Assembly (NCBI RefSeq): GCF_900143625.1
Contig: NZ_FRFF01000124.1
Coordinates: 1 to 64,000 of the forward strand
Source: Nocardiopsis sp. JB363
Lineage (GTDB): Bacteria; Actinomycetota; Actinomycetes; Streptosporangiales; Streptosporangiaceae
DNA: 64,000 bases
Direction: 5' to 3'
Shown here: piece by piece, positions 17,717 to 26,775 of the stretch
How the letters are laid out: every line of letters starts with the position of its first letter
Position numbering within the stretch: the first letter of the stretch is position 1
Position numbers and translations under genes: made by a program
The notes under the pieces: generated by a model
What the model was told of the DNA's origin: nothing
Databases searched by the model: none
Seen by the model: only the letters and a program-made list of their open reading frames with translations

Positions 17717-18736
17717 TCAGGACGTCAAGGGGCCCGTGCTCCCCCGGGGTTGGAGCTCGCCCAACGGGGTCTCCCGATCCTCGACGCGCTCCCCCGCCAA
17801 GAGGCGGTTGAGCATCCCGGCCACTATGCGACCGTGACCGAACACGTCACGGCTTATGGCGGTGAGCGAGGGGCGCACCAGGCGACACAGCGCGGAGTCG
17901 TCCCAGGCCACGATGGACAGTTGTGAGGGCACGTCCACCCCCATCTCCGAGGCCACGCCCAGGCCCGCCAACGCCATCAGGTCGTTGTCGTAGACCAGCG
18001 CGGTGGGCGGCTCGGCGGCGGCGAGCAGACGCCGCGTGGTGCGCCCTCCCGCCTCCCCGGTGTAGTCGGCGTGCACCGTGCGCGCCTCCGCCAGGCCGGC
18101 GTGCCGGGCGGCCTCCTGGAACCCGGCGGTGCGGTCTCTGGTGTGCACGAAGTCCTCGGGGCCGGCCACCCGAACGATCCGGCGATGGCCCAGAGCGGCC
18201 AGGTAGTGCACAACCTCGCGCACCGAGGCGCCGTCGTCGGTGTACAGGCACGGCAGCCCGCCGGTACCGCCCGGCCCGCCCAGGACCACCGCGGGCAACG
18301 GCAGGACGCCCATGGCCTCTGGACGGGGATCATCCACCCGCAGGTCCACGATGATGACGCCGTCGACGCGGCGCTCCGCGGCCCAACGGCGGTAGACCTC
18401 CAGCTCGGAGTCGATGTTCTCGGCCACCTGGAGCATCAGGTCTATCCCGGCGGCCGCGAGTTCGGTCTCCACTCCCGAGACCAGCTGCATGAAGAACGGT
18501 TCGATCCCGAGGGATCGGGCGGGACGATCCACCACCATGCCGATCGCGCCGACCCGCCCTCCCGGGGCGAGCGCGCGAGCGGGGTTGCTGGGGGCCCAAC
18601 CAAGGTCACTGGCGATCGAGAGGATCCGTTCCCGCGTGGTCTCGGATACCCCTGGTCGGCCGTTGAGGGCGTAGGAAACCGCCCCTTTGGACACGCCCGC
18701 CGCCTTCGCGATGTCCATGATCGTCGGGCGCCTCAT
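17717..18736 (-). CDS. LacI-family repressor of the mannoside operon
   Basis: A 339-residue LacI/GalR protein. The N-terminal HTH is TIMDIAKAAGVSKGAVSYAL (residues about 5-24) with the minor-groove hinge at about 45-60. The periplasmic-binding-protein-like core follows (IGMVVDRPARSLGIEPFFMQ). ATG 18736 (or GTG 18739) is favoured over GTG 18769 because the latter starts only three bases from the perfect operator. It lies directly upstream of the mannoside operon and shares its operator, so it most likely represses both and releases on an imported beta-mannoside such as mannobiose. Confidence 0.88.
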   Translation of the reverse strand: MRRPTIMDIAKAAGVSKGAVSYALNGRPGVSETTRERILSIASDLGWAPSNPARALAPGGRVGAIGMVVDRPARSLGIEPFFMQLVSGVETELAAAGIDLMLQVAENIDSELEVYRRWAAERRVDGVIIVDLRVDDPRPEAMGVLPLPAVVLGGPGGTGGLPCLYTDDGASVREVVHYLAALGHRRIVRVAGPEDFVHTRDRTAGFQEAARHAGLAEARTVHADYTGEAGGRTTRRLLAAAEPPTALVYDNDLMALAGLGVASEMGVDVPSQLSIVAWDDSALCRLVRPSLTAISRDVFGHGRIVAGMLNRLLAGERVEDRETPLGELQPRGSTGPLTS

Positions 18737-18772
18737 CACAGACCCCAAGCCGCCTCCCCATAGTTTCACGAT

Positions 18773-18788
18773 ACTGAACCGGTTCAGT
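18773..18788. promoter_or_regulatory. Perfect LacI operator ACTGAACCGGTTCAGT
   Basis: A 16-bp perfect palindrome with the central CG typical of LacI-family operators, 36 bp before the repressor start. It is the best copy of a motif seen three times in this locus. Confidence 0.8.
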
Positions 18789-18847
18789 CACCGACAGGGG
18801 ATTGTAACCCACGACCACGCTGCGTGGTCCAGAGAGTTTTCCAAGCG

Positions 18848-18874
18848 TGACGGGTGTGACGGGTGTGACGGAGG
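18848..18874. repeat. Three tandem copies of a 9-bp unit
   Basis: The unit TGACGGGTG occurs twice and a third time as TGACGGAGG, in the gap between the nei stop and the LacI promoter. No function is evident; possibly replication slippage. Confidence 0.6.
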
Positions 18875-18887
18875 GGGCGAAGAGGGC

Positions 18888-19766
18888 TCAGGCCTGGCAT
18901 CCGGGGCACCAGTACAGGGTGCGCCCGGCCAGTTCGGAGGCGGCGATCGGAGAGGAGCACACCCGGCAGGGTTCGCCGGGCCGGTAACAGACGTAGAGGG
19001 TGTCCGGTCGGGGCACGGGACGCGCATCGGGGTCGGGTCGGTCCTCGGGCCGGGTCGTGATGATGTAGCCGTCCCGCACCCCGTCGCGCAGCAGAACGGA
19101 CAGGTCGTCCCACAGGGCCTCCCACCGCTGCCGCCCCAGGTCGCGACCGGGGGTCAGGGGGTCGATCCCGGCCCGGAAGAGGGATTCGGCGCGGTAGATG
19201 TTGCCGACGCCCGCAATGACGTCCTGGCGCATCAACAGCGCGGCGATGGTCGTGCGAGAGCGGGAGACCATGTGCCAGGCGAGGTCGGGGTCGGCGTCGG
19301 GACGCAGCGGGTCCGGACCCAGCCGGTTCTGGACGGCGTGCTTCTCGTCGGTGGTGATGACCTCGCACGCCGAGGGCCCGCGCAGGTCGGCCCAGCCGCC
19401 GGTGTTGACGAGGCGGGCGCGGACGGCGCCCACCGGCGCGGGGGGAACGACGAAGCCGTCGGGGTCGCGCTCCAATTCGATCCGTTCGGCGCCGGGGGCC
19501 CGGGGCGCGCCCAGGTGACGTTCGCCATCGACGTCACCGAAGGTCCAGGCGCCGTACAGGCCCAGGTGGACGCGGAGCCATTCCCCGGAATCGAAGCCCA
19601 GGAAGAGGTGCTTGCCGTGGGCCTCGCCCTCGACCAGGACCCGTCCGTCGATGCGGGCGGCCCCGCCCGCGAACCGACCCTGGGGGCTGGTGGCGTGCAC
19701 GGCGCCACCACCGAAGGTCTTGTCGAAGTGCGTCGCCAACCGGTGCAGTGTGTGTCCCTCGGGCAC
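18888..19766 (-). CDS. nei: Fpg/Nei-family DNA glycosylase (endonuclease VIII type)
   Basis: A 292-residue base-excision repair enzyme removing oxidised bases with associated AP-lyase activity. The N-terminal MPEGHTLHRLA supplies the catalytic Pro2 and Glu3; His rather than Leu at position 5 marks the Nei rather than the MutM/Fpg branch. The H2TH region contains MRQDVIAGVGNIYRAESLFRAG. The C-terminal zinc finger is complete: CRVC, then CPGC at the extreme end. It is leftward, 137 bp after the helicase-like gene. Its oxidised-base specificity is not deducible. Confidence 0.93.
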   Translation of the reverse strand: MPEGHTLHRLATHFDKTFGGGAVHATSPQGRFAGGAARIDGRVLVEGEAHGKHLFLGFDSGEWLRVHLGLYGAWTFGDVDGERHLGAPRAPGAERIELERDPDGFVVPPAPVGAVRARLVNTGGWADLRGPSACEVITTDEKHAVQNRLGPDPLRPDADPDLAWHMVSRSRTTIAALLMRQDVIAGVGNIYRAESLFRAGIDPLTPGRDLGRQRWEALWDDLSVLLRDGVRDGYIITTRPEDRPDPDARPVPRPDTLYVCYRPGEPCRVCSSPIAASELAGRTLYWCPGCQA

Positions 19767-19903
19767 CCGAGCCTCCCCTTCCTCGCCCGCGGCACCGCCT
19801 GGTCTGTCAGGCGAACCAGGGTGTTCCGGGCATGCGCGTGGCCTCTCAGAATAGGCGGCCCGGAGGTCGGGGCCGACCGGGGTCGGGTCGGCGGAGAGCG
19901 GGG

Positions 19904-22900
19904 TCAGCAGGCGGAGAGGATCTCCTCGACCAGGGCGCGCGGGTCGGCCAGGCAGCGCCAGGCCGGGACGACCACGACGAGGTCGTCGGTGGCCCGGTTG
20001 AGGGCCTCACCGCGGGACAGGAGTCGGCGCAGGGCGGGCCCGTCGGGTTCGCGGTCGAGCAGGAGCACGACCCGGCGAGCCCCGTACCGGACGAGCAGGT
20101 CGGCGGTCCGACCGTGCATGCGCGGTCCGACGGTGACGTCGGTGCCGACGGCGCGCAGGGCGTCCACCAAGGCGCTGCCGGCCGGGTCCGCCGGGGTGGC
20201 GACGGTGTCGGTGGCCGCGGACCCGGTGATCAGGTCGGCGAGGGGACCGTCGCCCTCGGCCCAATGGGATCGGTCGCCCACCACCACGAGCCGACGCCGG
20301 GTCCGGGTGAGGACCGTCGCCCACAGGTGGCTCATCCGGCGCACCCGCCGTTCGGCGATGGCGGGCGCCCCCGTGGAGAGCATCGGGGAGAGCACGGTGA
20401 CGTCGGTCGTCCCGGCGTCCTCGGTGAGCAGGTCCGGGCCACCGACCCGCACCCGGTGGAGCAGGACGCGTTGGCGCAGCAGTCGGCGGACCAACGCCAC
20501 CTGGGGTTGCAGGGGCGCGACCACCGCCAGGGTGTGCCCCTCGGGGAGTTCCTGGTCGAGTTCGTCCACCACCACCGCGACCCGGTAGGCCTCGTCGCGA
20601 TTGATGTAGGAGGATCCCGGCGCGGCCTCGCACTCGCCGCCGACGTCACGCCAGTCGAAGAGGGGGCCGCTCGCCGGGTCGGGTTCGGTGGTCACCGAGA
20701 CCCGCCCGCCGTAGCAGTACCGGGAGGCCGCGGTGGCCAGGGGCTCGGGGGCGCCCCGGTGCTCGTCCAGCCAGAGCATGGGCGGGGCCGCCTTGTAGGC
20801 GGCGCGCAGGGCCGAGCCCGCACCATGGCGCAGGGCACGGTCGTCGAGGAGGTCGGGAACGAGTCCGGCCGTGGCCAGGGCGCGACGTTCCTCCTCGGGT
20901 TCCAGGACGGTGAGCGGCCCGGGGTGCGCTGGGTCACCGACCACGAGGGCGCGGTCGGCACGGTAGAGGACGGGCAGGAGTTCGCCGACCCGGGTTCGTT
21001 CGGCGCCCACCACGACCACCAGGTCGAACAGTCCGGCGTGCGGGGGCAGGGCGCGGACCTGGTCGGTGCGGCAGACCCAGGCGGGCAGGGTGTCGAGGAG
21101 CCCGGTGAGTCCGGTCCGGCCGCCGCCGTGCTGCCAGTTGAGGGTCTCCAAACGGTTCTCGATGGCGGCGCGGCCGCGCCAGAGTCGGGGTTCGGTGACC
21201 GTGGTGAGGCGCTGCGCCCCGGCGCGCCGGTGGTCGTCGAGGGCGCGGAGCAGGTCATCGGTGAGTTCGGCCAGGGGTGCGCTGCGGGTGCGGCGGTCCA
21301 CGGCCTCACGCCAGTCGCTCTCCAGACGAGCCACGGCGCACAGTCTGGCCAGGCTGTCGGGGTCGGTGGTCACGCCGAGTTCGCGGCGGACGGCGGCGCG
21401 GTGGGACAGGCCGCCCAGGCCACCGGCGGCCGCGCGTTGGGCGCGGTGCAGCCAGTACTCGGGGCCGCCGCGTTCAGGGGTGAAGAGGGTGTCGGGGTCC
21501 CAGCCGCGGGCGATGCTGCGACCGCGTTCCTCGGCCAGGTGGGCGAGGGCATGGCCTCCGGAGGCCATGGTGTCCATGGCCTCCCACACCCGGCGGACCC
21601 GGGCCCAGGCGTCGGTGAGGTCGTCGGAGCGGTCCGGGTCGTCATCATCGGGGGTCATGGTGACGGGGATGGCCCCGGTGTGCTGTCCCAGGACGCGAGT
21701 GAGCAGGCGCACCTCGGCGGTGCGGCGGCCGGGGTCGCCCGCCCGGACGACGGGGTGGCCGGGGTCGGTGTCGGCCCGGCGCAGGATCGTCTCGACGTCC
21801 GCCTCGGTGCGTGCGCACACCAGGACGCGCTGTCCCGCGGTGACGGCGGTACGGACCATGGCGTCCACGAGGTCGTGCGCGCCACCGCCGGGTGGGGCGG
21901 CGACCACGGTGAGTTGTTCCCGCATGGCCGACCGCAGCACCTCGTACTGGGGCTGGGACAGGGCGGTGGCCGAGACCGGGACGGGCATGGTGGAAGGGGC
22001 GGCCTCCATGGTGCCGTGGGCACGCCGTCCACCGGCGCGGCGCCGTCGGCTCCGGGCCGGCCGGCCCGATTCCGCTCCCTGCTGACGGGTGGTGTCCCCG
22101 CCCAGGGGACGGGCGCCGAGGAGGGACTCCAGGGCGGTGCCGCCGATGGCGTCGGGGTCCAGGCCGTCCCGGTCGGTGGGGTCGAGGTCGGCCAGGAGGC
22201 CCTCGACACTGCCGGGTTCGGGTTCCTCGGTCTCGGGTCGTCCGCCGGGTCCGGCACGGAAGAGCACCGCGGTGTTGTGCGCGCCGACGTTCAGGGCACG
22301 GGGCAGGCCGCGGGTTCCGAGCGGGGCGATGTCGTCGACACGCTCGATCTCCAGGCGGGTGAGCAGGGTGCGTACCTTCGCGGCCAGGTCGGCGACGGCG
22401 GCCGGCCGGTGGACCTCGTCGGGCGCCCCGGCGCGCAACCTGGTGCGCAGCTCGAAGAGGTCCTCGGGGTCGGTGATGCCCAGGCGGGCCAGCAAGGCGA
22501 TGTTGACGTCGGGTGGGCCGATCGCCCGGACCAGGGGCGCGTCGCCGACCCCGATCCGCTCCCCCGCTCCCCTGGACTCGTACTCGTCGACGACCCGGAC
22601 GTCCACGGTGAGCAGCGGCAACGTCACCCGTGTGTCGGCCTCGTCCTCGGGTTCGCCGGGCAGGACCACGAGGGGATAGCCATAGCGCAGGGCCTGACCG
22701 TAGCGGCCGGCGAGCCGCATGACGCGGGCGCTCTCGTCGTGCAGGGGCAGGGTGTCCCTCGCCCCGCTGAAGAGCAGTTCCGGCCCGGCCGGCAGGCAGG
22801 AGCAGGTGTCGGATTCCAGGTGTTCGGCGTACACGATGTGGCCGTGGACGGCCTCACGGTGCAGACAGGAACGCAGGTAGGCCAGGAACGAGCGGACCTC

Positions 22901-23041
22901 GCCCTGGTCGACGGGGGGCTTCCAACGCAGCGAGGCCGTTCCGACCCCGACGCTCTCACTACCCGCGTCGCCGACCGTCCCGCCCACGGCGGTGTGGGCA
23001 CCGGCCTGCCCGCTCCGTGCCTCGTCTCGCAGTGATCTCAC
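19904..23041 (-). CDS. Large SF1-helicase-like protein with degenerate Walker motifs and a nuclease-like C-terminus
   Basis: A 1045-residue protein laid out like a DNA2/UPF1-type SF1 helicase. Recognisable landmarks are QPQYEVLRSAMREQLTVVAA (before motif I), a motif Ia-like VLVCARTEADVETILRR, LFDLVVVV (before motif II), GDPAHPGPL (motif III-like), APLQPQVALVRRLL, and TRTRRRLVVVGD (motif VI). However, motif I reads APPGGGAHD instead of GPPGTGKT and motif II reads VVGAERT instead of VDEAS, so ATP hydrolysis is unlikely. The last 80 residues (ADLLVRYGARRVVLLLDREP to LADPRALVEEIL) resemble in layout the restriction-endonuclease-like domain at the end of many such helicases, also degenerate. The start is GTG 23041 after AGGGGGA. 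The reading frame is intact and conserved in style, so it is a pseudoenzyme rather than a pseudogene. Role unknown. Confidence 0.7.
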   Translation of the reverse strand: MRSLRDEARSGQAGAHTAVGGTVGDAGSESVGVGTASLRWKPPVDQGEVRSFLAYLRSCLHREAVHGHIVYAEHLESDTCSCLPAGPELLFSGARDTLPLHDESARVMRLAGRYGQALRYGYPLVVLPGEPEDEADTRVTLPLLTVDVRVVDEYESRGAGERIGVGDAPLVRAIGPPDVNIALLARLGITDPEDLFELRTRLRAGAPDEVHRPAAVADLAAKVRTLLTRLEIERVDDIAPLGTRGLPRALNVGAHNTAVLFRAGPGGRPETEEPEPGSVEGLLADLDPTDRDGLDPDAIGGTALESLLGARPLGGDTTRQQGAESGRPARSRRRRAGGRRAHGTMEAAPSTMPVPVSATALSQPQYEVLRSAMREQLTVVAAPPGGGAHDLVDAMVRTAVTAGQRVLVCARTEADVETILRRADTDPGHPVVRAGDPGRRTAEVRLLTRVLGQHTGAIPVTMTPDDDDPDRSDDLTDAWARVRRVWEAMDTMASGGHALAHLAEERGRSIARGWDPDTLFTPERGGPEYWLHRAQRAAAGGLGGLSHRAAVRRELGVTTDPDSLARLCAVARLESDWREAVDRRTRSAPLAELTDDLLRALDDHRRAGAQRLTTVTEPRLWRGRAAIENRLETLNWQHGGGRTGLTGLLDTLPAWVCRTDQVRALPPHAGLFDLVVVVGAERTRVGELLPVLYRADRALVVGDPAHPGPLTVLEPEEERRALATAGLVPDLLDDRALRHGAGSALRAAYKAAPPMLWLDEHRGAPEPLATAASRYCYGGRVSVTTEPDPASGPLFDWRDVGGECEAAPGSSYINRDEAYRVAVVVDELDQELPEGHTLAVVAPLQPQVALVRRLLRQRVLLHRVRVGGPDLLTEDAGTTDVTVLSPMLSTGAPAIAERRVRRMSHLWATVLTRTRRRLVVVGDRSHWAEGDGPLADLITGSAATDTVATPADPAGSALVDALRAVGTDVTVGPRMHGRTADLLVRYGARRVVLLLDREPDGPALRRLLSRGEALNRATDDLVVVVPAWRCLADPRALVEEILSAC

Positions 23042-23184
23042 AGCGTCCCCCTGACCATCCGATCAATTAGTGATCAGATGATTACTCCCCGCTATCAGAT
23101 CCCATTGTGGTGCATTCCGCGCGCGTCCACCCACGGAATGATCGAACCCGCCTCGACTTTCACCCAGGGTGACGCGCGGGGCGC

Positions 23185-24669
23185 TCAGGGGTGGTCGCGC
23201 CCTTCGCGAACGCGGAGGGAGATCCACAGTTCCGTGCGGTGATCGGGGTCGTCGAGGTCGCCCGGGAGCAGTTCCCGGATGCGTTTCATCCGGTAACGCA
23301 GGGTGTGCCGGTGCACCCCCAGACGTTCGGCCGCCGCGTCCCAGCGGCCCGAAGCGGCCAGGTAGGCACGGAGCGAGGCGAGCAGTTCGGCGGCGTTGCG
23401 CTGCCGGTCGATGGGGGCCAGGAGCTCGTCGGCCAGTCGGGCCCCGACGGGGGTCTCCAGCAGCCCCAGGAGACCGCCGGGAAGGTCCCCCGACCGCACC
23501 GACCCGCGTCCCTCGTCCATCGCCACCGTCAGGGCCCGCTCCGCCTGGGCTCGGGCCACGGCCAACTCGGTGTGACCCACCGGTTCGCTCAGCCCCACGG
23601 CCCCCTCGAAGAGCTCGTCGAACACCTCGGGCGACCGGTCGACACGGTCGGCCGAGGTCAGCAGCAGTGTTCCGGCCGGCCCGGCGGAGGGCACGTCGGC
23701 GGCGTCGGTGGCCAGCCACCCGTCCGGGAGCGGGCCCTCCGGTACCGGCCCCGACACGGCGGCCACCACCACCGGTTCGGTGGGCAGGGCTCGGCGCAGG
23801 GCCGCCGCGCCCGGATGGTCCGGAGACAGGGCCCCGTCGAACAGCGCCGCCAACACCCCGGGCGCGATCCCGGACCCGCCCTCGGCGGTCGGGCGCTCCA
23901 ACTCAAGGGACAACAGCGATACCGCGGCGTTGACCAGGGTGCGGTCGTGGGAACCGAACCCCTTCCGGGCGCCCACGGCGAGGAAACCGCGTACTCGGCG
24001 GCCGATCGCCAGGGACTGCAAGGCCACGTGCTCGTCACCGGAGACCATCGAGGCACCGGCCCGTGGTCCGGCCCCGCGCAGTCGGGGCAACTCGGCGGCC
24101 AGCCGGTGGGCGTGCTCGGCGGCTTCGGCGGGGGCCGCGTGGCGGACCGTACCGTCGGGTTCCAGCAACAGCACCCACCCGTCGAGTTCGCGGGCCAACC
24201 GGTCGACGACGGCGCCCGCGCCGCGCAGCACGGCCCGGGTGAGTTCACGCTGGGCGGAGAAGGCCCGGGTCAGCCCTTCGTACTGCTCCTGGGCCAACAG
24301 CCGCGAGACCTCCTTGCCCACCGCGATGAAGGGGGTCTCTCGGTCCACCTCCACCAGGTTCACCCCGAACTCCTCGGCGGCCGCGCGCAGTTCGTCGGGG
24401 GTGCGATCGAAGACGACGGCGGCGCCGAACCCCAGCCCGGCGATGTCGCGCTCGGCCAGACGGCGCACGTAGGCGCGCAGGTCCGGTGGGTCCTCGGCCC
24501 AGCGCACCCCGGTGGTGAGCACCAACTCGCCCCCGGCCAGATACGGGGTGGGGTCGGTGAGTTCGCTGACCGCGACCCACTCCACTCGGCGGTGCAGTTC
24601 CTCCTGCCCGGTGAGCAGGCGCAGTCGCAGTTTGGGTGTGCGCAGCAGAGCACCCAGCGTCGGTGGCAT
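23185..24669 (-). CDS. PucR-family transcriptional regulator, divergent from gabT
   Basis: A 494-residue regulator. The N-terminal PucR domain (about 1-125) contains RVEWVAVSELTDPTPYLAGG, a GGDEF-like middle region follows, and the C-terminal PucR HTH is GRWDAAAERLGVHRHTLRYR. The start MPPTLGALL (ATG 24669) fits the family; a longer frame to 24756 runs into the promoter. In several actinomycetes a PucR protein (GabR-like) lies beside and activates gabT. It is divergent from gabT with a 172-bp shared promoter, so control of GABA use is likely. Confidence 0.87.
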   Translation of the reverse strand: MPPTLGALLRTPKLRLRLLTGQEELHRRVEWVAVSELTDPTPYLAGGELVLTTGVRWAEDPPDLRAYVRRLAERDIAGLGFGAAVVFDRTPDELRAAAEEFGVNLVEVDRETPFIAVGKEVSRLLAQEQYEGLTRAFSAQRELTRAVLRGAGAVVDRLARELDGWVLLLEPDGTVRHAAPAEAAEHAHRLAAELPRLRGAGPRAGASMVSGDEHVALQSLAIGRRVRGFLAVGARKGFGSHDRTLVNAAVSLLSLELERPTAEGGSGIAPGVLAALFDGALSPDHPGAAALRRALPTEPVVVAAVSGPVPEGPLPDGWLATDAADVPSAGPAGTLLLTSADRVDRSPEVFDELFEGAVGLSEPVGHTELAVARAQAERALTVAMDEGRGSVRSGDLPGGLLGLLETPVGARLADELLAPIDRQRNAAELLASLRAYLAASGRWDAAAERLGVHRHTLRYRMKRIRELLPGDLDDPDHRTELWISLRVREGRDHP

Positions 24670-24841
24670 CGGCCCTTCCCCTCGTTCGACCGCCCCGTCG
24701 GTCCGCACCCCGCCGCAATGGCACAGGGCGCTGCTTCGATTATCCACTGTGTCCATGTGTGTCGGGTTCCACGCGGCCTAATGTCAGGCGAGTCACCGGG
24801 GGCCCACCCCGTAGAACCGACCCCCGCAAGGAGGCAGCCGT

Positions 24842-26176
24842 ATGGCCACGACCGAGGTCGTCCAGTCCCGCCGGATCGTCACCGAGATCCCCGGCCCCGA
24901 GTCCCGCGCCATCCAGGAGCGTCGCAGTGCCGCCGTCGCGCAGGGCGTGGGCAGCGTGCTGCCCGTGTACGTGAAGCGCGCGGGCGGTGGGATCGTCGAG
25001 GACGTCGACGGCAACGCGCTCATCGACTTCGGTTCGGGCATCGCCGTGACCAACGTCGGCAACGCGGACCCGCGCGTGGTCGAGCGGGCCGCGGAACAGA
25101 TGAGCCGGTTCACCCACACCTGCTTCATGGTCAACCCCTACGAGGCCTACGTGGACGTGTGCGAGGCCCTCAACCGGGTCACCCCGGGCGACCACGAGAA
25201 GCGGTCACTACTGCTGAACTCGGGCGCCGAGGCGGTGGAGAACGCCGTGAAGGTCGCGCGCAGCGCCACCGGACGGCAGGCCGTCGTGGTGTTCGACCAC
25301 GCCTACCACGGTCGCACCAACCTCACCATGGGCCTGACCGCCAAGAACATGCCGTACAAGCACGGGTTCGGCCCGTTCGCCGGCGAGATCCACCGGATGC
25401 CCATGGCGTACGCCTACCGTTGGCCGACGGGCCCGGAGAACTGCGGCCCCGAGGCGGCCGCCGCGACGATCGACCAGATCAGCAAGCAGATCGGTGCCGA
25501 GAACGTGGCCGCCATGGTCATCGAGCCGATCCAGGGCGAGGGCGGGTTCATCGAGCCGGCGCCCGGATTCCTGCCGGCGTTGGTGGAGTACTGCCGCGCC
25601 AACGGGATCGTGTTCGTGGCCGACGAGGTGCAGACCGGTTTCGCGCGCACCGGGCACATGTTCGCCTCTGAGCACGAGGGGATCGTCCCGGACCTGATCG
25701 CGACCGCCAAGGGCATCGCGGGCGGGCTGCCGCTGGCCGCGGTGACCGGCCGCGCCGAGCTGATGGACGCCGTGCACGGCGGCGGCCTGGGCGGCACCTA
25801 CGGCGGCAACCCCGCGGCGTGCGCGGCCGCCCTCGCCTCCTTGGACGCGATCGAGTCCGGTGACCTGGTGGGGCGCGCTCGTGAGATCGGTGAGCTGATG
25901 CTGGGCCGGCTGAACACCCTCGCGCAGAAGTTCGACGTGGTGGGCGACGTGCGCGGGCGCGGCGCGATGATCGCGGTCGAGCTGGTCAAGGACGGCAAGG
26001 AGCCGAACCCGGAGGCGGTGGCGCGGGTGCTGAAGCACTGCCACGCCCGTGGCCTGGTGCTGCTGAGCGCCGGCACCTACGGCAACGTGATCCGGATGCT
26101 GCCGCCCCTGGTCATCGGTGACGACCTGCTCCACGAGGGCCTGGACCTGCTGGAGGAGGCCCTCGCCGCTCTGTAG
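24842..26176 (+). CDS. gabT: 4-aminobutyrate aminotransferase
   Basis: A 444-residue class III PLP aminotransferase converting GABA plus 2-oxoglutarate to succinate semialdehyde plus glutamate. Landmarks are NSGAEAVENAVKVARSATG, DHAYHGRTNLTMGLTAK, the PLP-Asp in FVADEVQTGFARTG, and the Schiff-base lysine in ATAKGIAGGLPLAAV (K290). Length and motifs fit actinomycete GabT closely. No gabD follows; the semialdehyde dehydrogenase must be encoded elsewhere or served by mmsA. The Lrp gene follows convergently. Confidence 0.94.
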   Translation: MATTEVVQSRRIVTEIPGPESRAIQERRSAAVAQGVGSVLPVYVKRAGGGIVEDVDGNALIDFGSGIAVTNVGNADPRVVERAAEQMSRFTHTCFMVNPYEAYVDVCEALNRVTPGDHEKRSLLLNSGAEAVENAVKVARSATGRQAVVVFDHAYHGRTNLTMGLTAKNMPYKHGFGPFAGEIHRMPMAYAYRWPTGPENCGPEAAAATIDQISKQIGAENVAAMVIEPIQGEGGFIEPAPGFLPALVEYCRANGIVFVADEVQTGFARTGHMFASEHEGIVPDLIATAKGIAGGLPLAAVTGRAELMDAVHGGGLGGTYGGNPAACAAALASLDAIESGDLVGRAREIGELMLGRLNTLAQKFDVVGDVRGRGAMIAVELVKDGKEPNPEAVARVLKHCHARGLVLLSAGTYGNVIRMLPPLVIGDDLLHEGLDLLEEALAAL

Positions 26177-26222
26177 GCGCTCGGCGTCCCGGGTTCGCGG
26201 ACCTGCGCCCGGTGGTCGCCCG

Positions 26223-26711
26223 TCAGCGGGTGCCCCAGGCGTAGGTCTGCTTGCGCAGTTTGAGGTAGAGGAAGGTCTCGGTGGTCTCCACCGAGTCGAT
26301 GGCGCGAATGTCGGCGAGGATCGCCAGCAGCTTGTCGTCGTCCTCGGCCACCACCTCGACCAGGAGGTCGAAGGAACCCGCGGTGATCACCACGTACTCC
26401 ACTCCGGGCAGGTCGGAGACGGCGTCGGCCGCCGCGTTGAGTTCGCCGGTGGTGCGCACCCCGATCATCGCCTGCCGGTTGAAGCCCAGCGTCATGGGGT
26501 CGGTGACGCCGACGACCTGGACCACGCCCGCCTCCAGTAGCCGTTGGACGCGTTGGCGCACGGCGGCCTCGGACAGGCCGACGGTCTTGCCGATGGCGGC
26601 GTAGGACAAGCGCCCATCCTCTTGCAGGACCTCGATGATGCGCTTGGCGGTCTCGTCCAACGCCACCCCGTTGACTCGCCGGACGGGGCCGGGTTCGGCT
26701 TGTTCGGTCAC
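26223..26711 (-). CDS. Lrp/AsnC-family regulator
   Basis: A 162-residue Lrp protein. The N-terminal HTH is LDETAKRIIEVLQEDGRLSY followed by AAIGKTVGLSEAAVRQRVQR, and the C-terminal RAM ligand domain includes VEYVVITAGSFDLLVEVVAE. GTG 26711 is chosen because GGAGG lies six bases before it; the frame runs open to 26843 without family-like sequence. It is convergent with gabT. An ATGGAAA-N6-TTTCCAT repeat 65 bp upstream suggests autoregulation. Confidence 0.9.
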   Translation of the reverse strand: MTEQAEPGPVRRVNGVALDETAKRIIEVLQEDGRLSYAAIGKTVGLSEAAVRQRVQRLLEAGVVQVVGVTDPMTLGFNRQAMIGVRTTGELNAAADAVSDLPGVEYVVITAGSFDLLVEVVAEDDDKLLAILADIRAIDSVETTETFLYLKLRKQTYAWGTR

Positions 26712-26775
26712 AGGGTCCTCCACGTACTCTCCACGGAACCGGGTGCGGTTACCACGGTTTCCCATCGGTTCGACC

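Noticed and set aside
18736..18769. GTG 18769 as the LacI start
   Set aside because: It would begin three bases from the perfect operator and adds eleven residues before the conserved HTH; there is no room for a ribosome site.
19748..23035. A 1095-residue rightward open frame opposite the helicase-like gene
   Set aside because: No recognisable motif and a low-complexity Gly/Val/Gln composition. The opposite strand has helicase-like motifs and a ribosome site, so that strand is the real one.
19904..23041. Helicase-like gene as part of a multi-gene defence island
   Set aside because: Its neighbours are nei and PucR/gabT, ordinary chromosomal genes; no methylase, toxin, protease or mobile element lies nearby.
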